A DNA stretch of 34,737 nt, taken from positions 1 through 34,737 of the forward strand of contig CANGDZ010000034.1 of assembly GCA_947452785.1 (NCBI GenBank), in the 5' to 3' direction. A model generated the notes under the pieces. It was not told the DNA's origin. It ran no database searches and worked only from the letters and a program-made list of their open reading frames with translations. A program made the position numbers and the translations under genes. Numbering within the stretch: position 1 is the stretch's first letter; each line of letters starts with the position of its first letter. Positions 16,689 through 24,225 of this stretch are shown piece by piece. Source of the stretch: Comamonadaceae bacterium (lineage in GTDB: Bacteria; Pseudomonadota; Gammaproteobacteria; Burkholderiales; Burkholderiaceae_C).

Positions 16689-17918
16689 TTATTTACCGCG
16701 AATGCTGCGCAAGAACTCGGAGTAGACCTTGGTGTCGGAAGGCAAATCCGACACATAGACCCACTTGCCCTTTTGCCACTGAAATGCGCCGTTCGATGTG
16801 TAAGCTTGGCCATTGACATCAAACATGGTGCCGTTGGTGGGCAGGTATTTCATAACCGCCTCTTTGGGCACCGTCAAAGTGCGAATCGCTGCCAGCACCT
16901 TCTTGGTGTCGTCTGCATTGCCAGCGGCCTCGATGGCGTGCTTGAGAACATAGACCTGGTCATAGGCATAAGGTGAACTCGGCGAAGGCGCCGCGCCAAA
17001 CTTCTTGGTGTAGTTGGCGACATAGGTCTTGGCATTGGCATCCAACGCCTCGATCGTCAGCTCGGTGGGTCGCAGGTCCCACACGCCTTCCATTTGTTCG
17101 CTGCTAGCGACTTTGAGGAACTGCTCCTCGCTGCCACTGGTAAATCCGTAGCGCGGCAACTTCATGCCCAGCTCGGTTGCCTGGCGGTAGACAAAGGCGG
17201 CCGGCTCCACATAGCCCAGCACCAGCAAGGCATCGGGGTTGAGTGCGCGAACCTTGGTGAGCTGGGGCGTCATGTCGCGGTCCTTCAGTCCGAAGGTTTC
17301 TTTGGCCACAATCTTGCCACCGGCTTTGGCCAACTCGCGCTCAAAAGCTTCCAGGTACTGGGTGTAAAATGACACGTCCAGCGACCCAATGACGGCGACG
17401 TTTTTGGCACCACGCTTGCCCACAAAGGTGCCCGCTGCAGCCCCGGTGAAATCTGCCGGAGGACGCGTACGAAACAAGTTCGGGGTGCCCTTGGCGGTGA
17501 TGGCGCGCTCGGCGGCGTTACCCACCAGCATGACCACATTTTCTTTTTCAATGAACGACGCGACAGCGCTGGTCGAACCAGAGCAACAAAAACCGAGCAG
17601 GTACTTGACGCCATCGCGGTCGATCAATTTACGCACACTGTTGGTGGCTTCGGTGGGGTTGGCCTTATCGTCGTTGCTGATGACTTTGAGCTTGTAGTTG
17701 TCGCTGCCCGCCTTGATGCCGCCGCGCGCATTGATTTCTTCAGCCGCCATTTGCACCGCATTCGATTGCGGCAGGCCATAGACCGCGCCAGGCCCGGTCA
17801 AGGCGTCGTTCACACCAATCAAAAGTTCCTTCTCAGCGGAAAGGGCGTTCAGACCCCAACCCGCGCCCATGGCACTCACCATCGCTGCCACCACGAATCG
17901 TTTGTTCAGTACTTTCAT
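16689..17918 (-). CDS. LIV-type ABC transporter substrate-binding protein
   Basis: A 409-residue periplasmic protein of the LivJ/LivK (Peripla_BP_6) family. An N-terminal signal peptide (MKVLNKRFVVAAMVSAMGAG) ends around NALSA, with likely cleavage before EKELLIGV. The mature start LIGVNDALTGPGAVYG is the usual first strand and ligand loop. It is the specificity component of the importer. The ligand is unknown, and the neighbouring ligase and dehydrogenase suggest a carboxylic acid. A strong AGGAG site precedes the ATG. The gene lies between livF and livH, so the two ATPase genes come first in this operon. Confidence 0.92.
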   Translation of the reverse strand: MKVLNKRFVVAAMVSAMGAGWGLNALSAEKELLIGVNDALTGPGAVYGLPQSNAVQMAAEEINARGGIKAGSDNYKLKVISNDDKANPTEATNSVRKLIDRDGVKYLLGFCCSGSTSAVASFIEKENVVMLVGNAAERAITAKGTPNLFRTRPPADFTGAAAGTFVGKRGAKNVAVIGSLDVSFYTQYLEAFERELAKAGGKIVAKETFGLKDRDMTPQLTKVRALNPDALLVLGYVEPAAFVYRQATELGMKLPRYGFTSGSEEQFLKVASSEQMEGVWDLRPTELTIEALDANAKTYVANYTKKFGAAPSPSSPYAYDQVYVLKHAIEAAGNADDTKKVLAAIRTLTVPKEAVMKYLPTNGTMFDVNGQAYTSNGAFQWQKGKWVYVSDLPSDTKVYSEFLRSIRGK

Positions 17919-17976
17919 TGCTCTATCTCCTGGTTAAATTGCCAACCCAACACTTGTCTCACTGACTGGAAATTTT

Positions 17977-18678
17977 TCAATAGCCGAGGTAAGCCTTGCT
18001 GACCTCGGGGTGATCTTGTAATTCCTGACCGGTGCCTGTCAGAACGATCTCGCCGGCTTCAAAGACATAAGCACGGTTGGACAGGCGCAGGGCCATGGAG
18101 GCGTTTTGCTCCACCAGCAAAATCGTCGTACCCCGGGCTTTGATGCGGGCAATCGTCTGTTCCACCTCTTCCACAATCTTGGGCGCCAGCCCCAGAGAGG
18201 GCTCGTCGAATATGCACAGCTTGGGGCGCGACATCAGGGCGCGTGCAATGGCCAGCATCTCCTGCTCACCTCCCGATAAGGTCCCCGCACGTTGTCGCAG
18301 TCGGTCCCGCAAAACCGGAAACAGGTCCAGCATTTCTTCAAGGTCACTGCGCTGCGCTTTGTCGTGGCGGGTGTGCGCGCCCATTTCAAGGTTTTCCAGC
18401 ACCGACATTTCCGCGAATACCTGGCGACCCTCTGGGCACATGGTGATGCCGCGCCGCACGATGCTGTGACCGGCCAGCCCGTCAATGCGTTGACCCTCAA
18501 ATTCAATGCGGCCGGATCTGGCTTCGATCAGTCCACAGATGCATTTCAGGGTGGTGCTTTTACCCGCGCCATTCGCCCCGACCAAGGCCACGCATTCAGA
18601 CGCATTGACCTCCAAGGTGATGCCATGCAGCACATCGACCTTGCCATAGCCAGCCCGCAAATCTGTGACCTTCAACAT
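17977..18678 (-). CDS. livF: LIV-type ABC transporter ATP-binding protein (LivF)
   Basis: A 233-residue ATPase. Walker A is GANGAGKST, the ABC signature is LSGGEQEM, Walker B is LCIFDEPSLGL, and the switch histidine appears to be replaced by Gln in LLVEQNA, as is usual in LivF. It energises the LivHM channel together with LivG. The ATG at 18678 shares one base with the livG stop (TGATG) and has GGAGGAG seven bases upstream. A TTG three bases earlier is an alternative but less likely start. Confidence 0.93.
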   Translation of the reverse strand: MLKVTDLRAGYGKVDVLHGITLEVNASECVALVGANGAGKSTTLKCICGLIEARSGRIEFEGQRIDGLAGHSIVRRGITMCPEGRQVFAEMSVLENLEMGAHTRHDKAQRSDLEEMLDLFPVLRDRLRQRAGTLSGGEQEMLAIARALMSRPKLCIFDEPSLGLAPKIVEEVEQTIARIKARGTTILLVEQNASMALRLSNRAYVFEAGEIVLTGTGQELQDHPEVSKAYLGY

Positions 18679-19445
18679 CAATGTGCTCCTCCCAGATAAG
18701 CATCGATCACAGCCGGATTGGCACGGATCTCAGCCGGCACGCCTTCGGCAATTTTTTGGCCGAAGTTCAGCACCACAATGCGCTCGCACACTTCCATGAT
18801 CAAACCCATGTGATGCTCAATCACCAGCACGGCGATGCCCTGTTCCTGAATGCCCAGAATGAGCCGAGACAAATCTTTGCGCTCTTTGGCCACCATGCCT
18901 GCGGCCGGTTCGTCCAACAACACCAGTTTCGGTTCGCTGGCCAATGCGGTGCCAATCATCAGGAGGCGCTGCTGCGCCGATGAGATGGCCGAAGCGGGCT
19001 GGTCTGCCACATCGCTCAGGCCCACAAAATCAATGATCTTGTGCGCTTTTCGTCGCTGCTGAGTCTCCTCCGCGCGCGATCCCGGCAAGCGAAGCACGGC
19101 GCTGATCGGACTCAGTCCATACCGAGTGTGGCAGCCTGTCAGCACTTGGTCCAAAACACTGAACTCGGGAAAGACACTGGTCGTTTGAAAAGTCCGCGCC
19201 AAGCCCATCGGTACACGGGCGCTGATATTCAAGTGGTTGACAGATCGGCCTGCAAATTCGATGCCGCCCGAAGTCACTGGCAGAGTTCCCGAAATCAAAT
19301 TGACTGAGGTGGATTTACCCGAGCCGTTGGGGCCGATCAGGCCCACAATTTCGGAAGGGTTGACTGAGAAACTCAGGCCCTTGACGGCCTGAACGCCGCC
19401 AAAATTCTTGCTGACCCGGTTCAGCACAAGCAAGGGTTCAGACAC
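18678..19445 (-). CDS. livG: LIV-type ABC transporter ATP-binding protein (LivG)
   Basis: A 255-residue ATPase. Walker A is GPNGSGKST, the signature region reads ISSAQQRLLMIGTAL, a variant of LSGGQ, Walker B is LVLLDEPAAGM, and the switch region is LVIEHHMGLI. The changed signature (SSAQQ) resembles that of other LivG proteins (LSYGQQR) but is further from consensus. The preferred start is the GTG at 19445 (VSEPLLVLN), because GGAG lies eight bases upstream; a GTG at 19454 sits directly against that GGAG. It is the first gene of the eight-gene operon, with a leader of about 100 nt from the candidate promoter at 19560-19586. Confidence 0.92.
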   Translation of the reverse strand: MSEPLLVLNRVSKNFGGVQAVKGLSFSVNPSEIVGLIGPNGSGKSTSVNLISGTLPVTSGGIEFAGRSVNHLNISARVPMGLARTFQTTSVFPEFSVLDQVLTGCHTRYGLSPISAVLRLPGSRAEETQQRRKAHKIIDFVGLSDVADQPASAISSAQQRLLMIGTALASEPKLVLLDEPAAGMVAKERKDLSRLILGIQEQGIAVLVIEHHMGLIMEVCERIVVLNFGQKIAEGVPAEIRANPAVIDAYLGGAH

Positions 19446-19559
19446 GGGGGTCACTCCACAACGTGATGACAGGGGTCACCACCATCACACTGCCGACCAG
19501 ACTGACCGACCTGGTCATCGAGTTTTTGCAGTGGTTTCCTGGGTGTAATTGCATGATGA

Positions 19560-19586
19560 ATTATTGCAATAGACCGGTCGTCTCAA
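19560..19586 (-). promoter_or_regulatory. livG operon promoter with TetR operator
   Basis: On the minus strand, TTGAGA (19581-19586) and AATAAT (19560-19565) are spaced 15 bp apart. Between them, and running into the -35, lies AGACCGGTCGTCT (19571-19583, plus strand), an inverted repeat AGAC/GTCT around CGGTC with the perfect palindrome GACCGGTC inside. It resembles the NemR-type box TAGACC...GGTC. The same TAGACC(A/G)GTC motif recurs in the tetR promoter. The placement fits repression by the adjacent TetR protein. Confidence 0.65.
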
Positions 19587-19636
19587 AAATAGGTGTTTAC
19601 CCTTTTGTATTTGCAGCTATTCACGAAGGCCGAAGA

Positions 19637-20320
19637 TTAGACGGCAACCCGCGAGAAATAAATGCCAGCGAAATGATCGATCGGTGCCAGGCTTCGCGTC
19701 AGTTTGGCGCGCAAGATGGCGCCCTCCCAGCCGATCCAAAAGAAGCGGGAAAGGGCATGCGCATCATTGTCTGGGGCGATCTCACCCATCTGAACGGCCT
19801 CTTCTAAGCAGGCCGTGACTCGGGTTTCCCACGAAACCAGCACGTCTTCGAGCTGGCCTCTGAACGCATTGTCTAAACTGGCCAACTCCTGGCCCAGATT
19901 ACCAATCAGGCAACCTCGCCGAAAATCGAAACGCGTCATGCCGTGTTTGGCATTCTCGACAAACTCCTTGAGGCGCGCCAAAGGCGTGATCGAGTTGTTG
20001 TCAAAAATACGGTCCATCTTGCGCGCGTAATAGTCCACGTAGTTTTGAATGACCGCAGCGCCGAACTCATCTTTACTTTTGAAGAAATGATAGAACGAAC
20101 CCTTGGGGACACCCACCCGTTTCAAGATTTCTTCGATGCCGGTGACCTGAAAGCCGCGTTCGGTCAGCAGCTCGGTGCCGCACCACACCAAGGCACGTCG
20201 CGTATCTGAACGCCCTGCGGCGCGCTGCGCACGATCACGCACCGAAGCTTTCGTGCTACTGGATTCGGAACCCTCGGCCTTCAAGGTACTGGCCAGTAGA
20301 GATGAACTTTCTGATTGCAT
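19637..20320 (-). CDS. TetR-family regulator, NemR/AcuR-like
   Basis: A 227-residue repressor. The helix-turn-helix (about residues 44-85) contains GFQVTGIEEILKRVGVPKGS followed by FYHFFKSKDEFG. The C-terminal domain has RRGCLIGNLGQELA, matching the region of NemR that holds its redox-sensing cysteine (NemR C106; here about C137). Such regulators sense electrophiles, acrylate or related compounds. The first 38 residues are Ser/Ala-rich and longer than usual; a GTG at 20242 is a possible later start. No ribosome site is seen at 20320, and the candidate -10 lies only about nine bases upstream, so the message may be leaderless. It sits directly upstream of the liv/acyl-CoA operon, its likely target. 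Confidence 0.87.
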   Translation of the reverse strand: MQSESSSLLASTLKAEGSESSSTKASVRDRAQRAAGRSDTRRALVWCGTELLTERGFQVTGIEEILKRVGVPKGSFYHFFKSKDEFGAAVIQNYVDYYARKMDRIFDNNSITPLARLKEFVENAKHGMTRFDFRRGCLIGNLGQELASLDNAFRGQLEDVLVSWETRVTACLEEAVQMGEIAPDNDAHALSRFFWIGWEGAILRAKLTRSLAPIDHFAGIYFSRVAV

Positions 20321-20328
20321 TGGGATAG

Positions 20329-20355
20329 ATTAGACCAGTCACTTCAAGAAGTCAA
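20329..20355 (-). promoter_or_regulatory. tetR promoter with shared operator motif
   Basis: On the minus strand, TTGACT (20350-20355) and TCTAAT (20329-20334) are 15 bp apart. TAGACCAGTC (plus strand, 20331-20340) overlaps the -10 and matches the livG operator motif TAGACCGGTC at nine of ten positions. This suggests autoregulation of the TetR gene. Confidence 0.55.
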
Positions 20356-20386
20356 TTCCACACCTTGATCCATTTTCACAAGGCCC

Positions 20387-20426
20387 TTCACGTACAGGCC
20401 ACAACCGTGGTAAATTTGTATGACAA
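20387..20426 (+). promoter_or_regulatory. ltnD promoter with GntR-type palindrome
   Basis: A candidate -35 TTCACG (20387-20392) and -10 TAAATT (20411-20416) are 18 bp apart. Immediately after lies TTGT-ATG-ACAA (20416-20426), a perfect TTGT-N3-ACAA palindrome that fits the general operator form of FadR-type GntR regulators. Its position over the start site fits repression of the L-threonate operon. Confidence 0.55.
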
Positions 20427-20453
20427 CTTTAGCCATGCAAAGGATTTATGCAA

Positions 20454-21359
20454 ATGAGCACGACCACAGTGGGTTTGATCGGTTTGGGCGCAATGGGCTC
20501 GGGCATGGCGCAGTCGCTGCGCCGCGCGGGACACGCGGTGCATGTGTTCGATGTGCGGCGCGAAGTGGCGGTCGCCTTTGCCAAGGACGGCGGCGTGGCG
20601 CACGACTCGCTGGCCTCGCTGGGCGCTGCCTGTGACGTGATCGTCTCGGTGGTGGTGAATGCCGCGCAAACCGAGAGCGTGTTGTTTGGCGATGGCACCA
20701 CAGCCGGTTGCGCCGCCAGTATGAAGCCCAGCAACGTCTTCATCATGTGCTCCACCGTGGACCCGAACTGGTCGGTGGCCCTCGAAGCGCGCCTGGAAGG
20801 CATGGGGTTGCAGTATGTAGACGCGCCCATCTCCGGTGGCGCGGCCAAGGCCGCCAACGGCGAGATGACCATGATGACCGCAGCCAAACCCGCCGCCTAC
20901 GCGGTGGCCGAGCCTTTGTTGAACGCCATGGCGGCCAAGGTCTACAAGCTGGGCGACAGTGCCGGCGCCGGCAGCAAGGTCAAAATCATCAACCAACTCT
21001 TGGCCGGTGTGCACATTGCCGCCGCCGCCGAGGCCATGGCCCTGGGCCTGCGCGAAGGCGTGGACGCCGCGGCGCTGTACGAGGTGATCACGCACAGCGC
21101 GGGCAACAGCTGGATGTTTGAAAACCGCATGGCCCATGTTCTGGCGGCCGACTACACGCCGCTGTCGGCGGTGGATATTTTTGTCAAAGACTTGGGACTG
21201 GTGCTCGACATGGCCCGCGCCAGCAAGTTTCCGCTGCCGCTGTCCAGCACCGCGCACCAAATGTTCATGCAAGCCAGCACGGCGGGCTTTGCCAAAGAAG
21301 ACGACAGCGCGGTGATCAAGATCTTCCCGGGCATCGAGTTGCCGAAGGGGAAAGCATGA
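20454..21359 (+). CDS. ltnD: L-threonate dehydrogenase
   Basis: A 301-residue NAD-dependent enzyme of the beta-hydroxyacid dehydrogenase family. The Rossmann motif GLIGLGAMGSGMA is at 7-19, the substrate motif DAPISGGAAKA at 123-133, and the catalytic lysine is about K177 in KVKIINQ. With otnK, otnC and otnI directly downstream this is the LtnD type, which oxidises L-threonate at C2 to the 2-oxo acid; 3-hydroxyisobutyrate or tartronate semialdehyde enzymes are close relatives. The ATG at 20454 is preferred because AGGA lies nine bases upstream; the ATG at 20448 is only three bases from it. It overlaps otnK by four bases (ATGA). Confidence 0.88.
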   Translation: MSTTTVGLIGLGAMGSGMAQSLRRAGHAVHVFDVRREVAVAFAKDGGVAHDSLASLGAACDVIVSVVVNAAQTESVLFGDGTTAGCAASMKPSNVFIMCSTVDPNWSVALEARLEGMGLQYVDAPISGGAAKAANGEMTMMTAAKPAAYAVAEPLLNAMAAKVYKLGDSAGAGSKVKIINQLLAGVHIAAAAEAMALGLREGVDAAALYEVITHSAGNSWMFENRMAHVLAADYTPLSAVDIFVKDLGLVLDMARASKFPLPLSSTAHQMFMQASTAGFAKEDDSAVIKIFPGIELPKGKA

Positions 21360-22636
21360 AAGCACTGAAGCCGGGCTTGAAATTAGGTTGCATCGCCGAC
21401 GACTTCACCGGCGCCACCGATTTGGCCAACAACCTGGTGCGCGCTGGCATGCGCGTGGTGCAGACCATTGGCGTGCCCGCATCGCCGCTGGCCGCCGAGG
21501 TGGACGCGGTGGTGGTCGCGCTCAAGTCGCGCACCCTGCCTGCAGCTGAAGCCATTGCCCAATCGCTCGAAGCTTTGCGCTGGCTGCAAGCGCAAGGCGC
21601 GCAACAGATTTATTTCAAATACTGCTCGACGTTCGACAGCACGCCGAGCGGCAACATCGGCCCTGTGACTGAAGCGCTGATGGATGCGCTGCACACCGAC
21701 TTCACCATCGCCACTCCGGCCTTCCCGGACAACGGGCGCACCGTATTCAAAGGCTATTTGTTTGCCGGCGACGTGTTGCTCAATGAGGGCGGCATGCAAA
21801 ACCACCCGCTCACGCCAATGACGGATGCGAACTTGGTGCGCGTTATGCAAGCGCAGACGAAACGCCAGGTCGGCCTGATCGACTACAAAACCGTGGCCCA
21901 GGGCGAGGCCGCCATCCACAAACGCATTCAAGAGCTGCGCGAAGGCGGCGTCGGCGTGGCGATTGTGGACGCGACCAGCAACGACGATTTGCTGCGCTTA
22001 GGCCCGGCCCTCAAAGACATGCCGCTCCTCACCGCAGGTTCTGGCGTGGCGATTGGTTTGCCCGCCAACTTTGGCTTGCAGCCTTCGCTGCAAGCGAGCC
22101 AGTTGCCGCCAGCCAGTGGGCTGCAAGCGGTGGTGTCGGGCAGTTGCTCGGTGGCCACCAATGGCCAGGTGGCGCATTTCAAAGCGCTGGGCAGACCCGC
22201 ATTGGCAATCGACCCGGCCAGCTTGATGCACGGCCAAAGTGACACGGTGGTGCAGCAAGTGCTGGCCTGGGCCGCGCCGCTGCTGAAAGACGGTCCGGTG
22301 CTGGTGTACTCCACGGCCGAGCCCTACGCCGTCAAACAGGTGCAAGCGCAACTGGGCGTGGCCGAGGCCGGCGCCCTGGTTGAACACGCCTTGGCCGCAG
22401 TGGCGCGCGGTTTGGTCGATGCCGGCGTGAATCAACTGGTGGTGGCTGGCGGCGAAACCTCGGGCGCTTGCGTGCAAGTCCTGGACATTGCGCAGCTGCA
22501 AATCGGCCCGCAAATCGATCCGGGTGTGCCGTGGTGCTATGCGCCCACAGCGTCAGGCGGGGTGCACATCGCGCTCAAGTCGGGCAACTTTGGCACCGCC
22601 GATTTCTTCAGCAAAGCCTTTACAGTGCTGGCATGA
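21356..22636 (+). CDS. otnK: 3-oxo-tetronate kinase
   Basis: A 426-residue four-carbon acid sugar kinase (former DUF1537). The N-terminal domain begins with CIADDFTGATDLANNLVRAG, the conserved substrate-binding motif. The C-terminal nucleotide-binding domain has VAGGETSGACVQVL and CYAPTASGGVHIALKSGNFG, as expected. OtnK phosphorylates 3-oxo-tetronate at C4. It overlaps ltnD and otnC by four bases each (ATGA junctions), so the operon is tightly coupled. The length is normal. Confidence 0.9.
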   Translation: MKALKPGLKLGCIADDFTGATDLANNLVRAGMRVVQTIGVPASPLAAEVDAVVVALKSRTLPAAEAIAQSLEALRWLQAQGAQQIYFKYCSTFDSTPSGNIGPVTEALMDALHTDFTIATPAFPDNGRTVFKGYLFAGDVLLNEGGMQNHPLTPMTDANLVRVMQAQTKRQVGLIDYKTVAQGEAAIHKRIQELREGGVGVAIVDATSNDDLLRLGPALKDMPLLTAGSGVAIGLPANFGLQPSLQASQLPPASGLQAVVSGSCSVATNGQVAHFKALGRPALAIDPASLMHGQSDTVVQQVLAWAAPLLKDGPVLVYSTAEPYAVKQVQAQLGVAEAGALVEHALAAVARGLVDAGVNQLVVAGGETSGACVQVLDIAQLQIGPQIDPGVPWCYAPTASGGVHIALKSGNFGTADFFSKAFTVLA

Positions 22637-23307
22637 ACATGGCCACCCTCAACGATTCCCAAGCCCGCGACGAAATCTGCCGCGTCGGCCGCAGCCTGTT
22701 TGAACGCGGTTATGTGCACGCCACCGCAGGCAATATCAGCGTACGGCTGGACGATGGTTTTTTGATCACGCCAACCGATGCCTGTTTGGGTTTTCTGGAC
22801 CCGGCGCGGCTGGCCAAGCTGGACTTGCAAGGCCAACAAATCAGCGGCCATACCGGCAGCAAAACCATCGCCCTGCACCGCCAAATTTACGCCGCCGCTT
22901 GTGAGCACGATGCGCACACGCGCTGTGTGATTCACACCCACAGCACGCATTGCGTGGCGCTGAGTTTGAACGCCACCGGCCCCGAATTACTGCCTCCGAT
23001 CACGCCGTATTTTGTGATGAAGGTCGGCCATGTGCCCTTGCTGGCCTACCACCGCCCGGGCAGCCCAAAGGCTGCGCTGGAGGTGGCGGCCTTGATCCGC
23101 AGCCGCGCCGCGCAAGGCACGCCGATTCGCGCTGTGATGCTGCCGCGCTTGGGGCCAAACGTCTGGCACGACAGCCCCGCCGCCGCCATGGCCACGCTGG
23201 AAGAACTGGAAGAAACTGCGCGGCTGATGCTTTTGCAACCCCACACGCCAGCGCTGCCACCAAGCGCGCTGGACGAACTGCGCACGGGCTTTGCTGCGCG
23301 CTGGTAA
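22633..23307 (+). CDS. otnC: 3-oxo-tetronate 4-phosphate decarboxylase
   Basis: A 224-residue class II aldolase/adducin-family metalloenzyme. HATAGNISVRL near residue 30 is the phosphate-binding region, and CVIHTHSTHCVALS (about 98-111) carries the zinc-binding histidines. OtnC decarboxylates 3-oxo-tetronate 4-phosphate to dihydroxyacetone phosphate. The ATG at 22633 overlaps the otnK stop; an open frame extends further upstream but would lie inside otnK. Relatives include fuculose-phosphate aldolase, and the context decides for OtnC. Confidence 0.9.
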   Translation: MNMATLNDSQARDEICRVGRSLFERGYVHATAGNISVRLDDGFLITPTDACLGFLDPARLAKLDLQGQQISGHTGSKTIALHRQIYAAACEHDAHTRCVIHTHSTHCVALSLNATGPELLPPITPYFVMKVGHVPLLAYHRPGSPKAALEVAALIRSRAAQGTPIRAVMLPRLGPNVWHDSPAAAMATLEELEETARLMLLQPHTPALPPSALDELRTGFAARW

Positions 23308-23332
23308 CTCACACCCATTCACAGGATTTGCT

Positions 23333-24169
23333 ATGCCCCGCTTTGCCGCCAACCTCTCCATGATGTACCCCGACCTGCCGTTTTTGGACCGCTTCGCCGC
23401 GGCCGCCCTAGACGGCTTTAAGGCGGTAGAGTATTTGTTCCCCTACGCCTTCCCCGCTGCGGAGCTGGCCGCGCGCTTGAAAGACCACGGCTTGCAGCAG
23501 GTGCTGTTCAACACGCCTTCTGGCGGACTGGATACCGCCAGCTTTGATGCGGCCTGGGCTCAAGGCAGCCGGGGCACGGCCAGCGTGCCGGGTCGCGAAG
23601 CCGAGTTTCGCGCAGGCTTTACCGCTGCCTTGACGTATGCCGCCGCACTCGACTGCCCGCGGGTACACGCCATGGTCGGTTTGCGAGCGCCCGGCACTGA
23701 CGCGGCACTGCACGACCAGACCTTGGTCGTCAACTTGAAATGGGCGGCGGCACTGGCCGCGCAAGACGGGCGCGATGTGCTGATCGAACCCATCAACACC
23801 CGCAGCGTGCCGGGCTTTCATTTGAACCGGCAGGATGATGCACACCGCATCGTGCAAGCCGTGGGCGCAGACAACGTGAAGGTGCAGATGGACCTGTTCC
23901 ATTGCCAAATTGTGGAAGGCGACTTGAGCGCCAACATCGCCAAGTACCTGCCCACCGGTCGGGTCGGGCATTTTCAAATTGCCGAAGTCCCCGACCGGCA
24001 CGAACCCGGCACCGGCGAGGTGAATTGGCTGCATATTTTTAAAACCATCGACCGCGTGGCGACTGAGTGCGGCTGGGATGGCTGGATTGGTTGCGAATAC
24101 AACCCGGCCGATGCCAGCTCGGGGGGCACCTCGCGTGGCCTGCAATGGCTGCGCGACTGGCGCGGATAA
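23333..24169 (+). CDS. otnI: 2-oxo-tetronate isomerase (hydroxypyruvate isomerase-like)
   Basis: A 278-residue TIM-barrel isomerase of the Hyi family. It starts MPRFAANLSMMYPDLPFLDRF and carries LIEPINTRSVPGFHLN and VQMDLFHCQI, which contain the metal-binding Glu, Asp and His, plus a late GCEYNP. OtnI converts 2-oxo-tetronate to 3-oxo-tetronate, between the LtnD and OtnK steps. Related proteins act on hydroxypyruvate, but the operon makes OtnI more likely. The ATG at 23333 has AGGA upstream and lies 25 bp after otnC. It is the last pathway gene; no transporter for the sugar acid is in the cluster. Confidence 0.88.
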   Translation: MPRFAANLSMMYPDLPFLDRFAAAALDGFKAVEYLFPYAFPAAELAARLKDHGLQQVLFNTPSGGLDTASFDAAWAQGSRGTASVPGREAEFRAGFTAALTYAAALDCPRVHAMVGLRAPGTDAALHDQTLVVNLKWAAALAAQDGRDVLIEPINTRSVPGFHLNRQDDAHRIVQAVGADNVKVQMDLFHCQIVEGDLSANIAKYLPTGRVGHFQIAEVPDRHEPGTGEVNWLHIFKTIDRVATECGWDGWIGCEYNPADASSGGTSRGLQWLRDWRG

Positions 24170-24198
24170 AGCGTGTGGGCGCGCGGCTCGGGTAAAGT

Positions 24199-24220
24199 GG
24201 CTCCTGCTACACAAGGAGCT
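24199..24220 (+). promoter_or_regulatory. Hairpin covering the M20 ribosome site
   Basis: GGCTCC (24199-24204) can pair with GGAGCT (24215-24220, one G-T pair) across a ten-base loop. The right arm contains the AGGAG ribosome site of the M20 peptidase gene, whose ATG is at 24226. It could limit translation, but a six-pair hairpin of this kind can also arise by chance. Confidence 0.4.
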
Positions 24221-24225
24221 TTGAC

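Noticed and set aside
20388..21365. Minus-strand open frame opposite ltnD
   Set aside because: It mirrors ltnD codon structure, is His/Gly-rich and has no domain.
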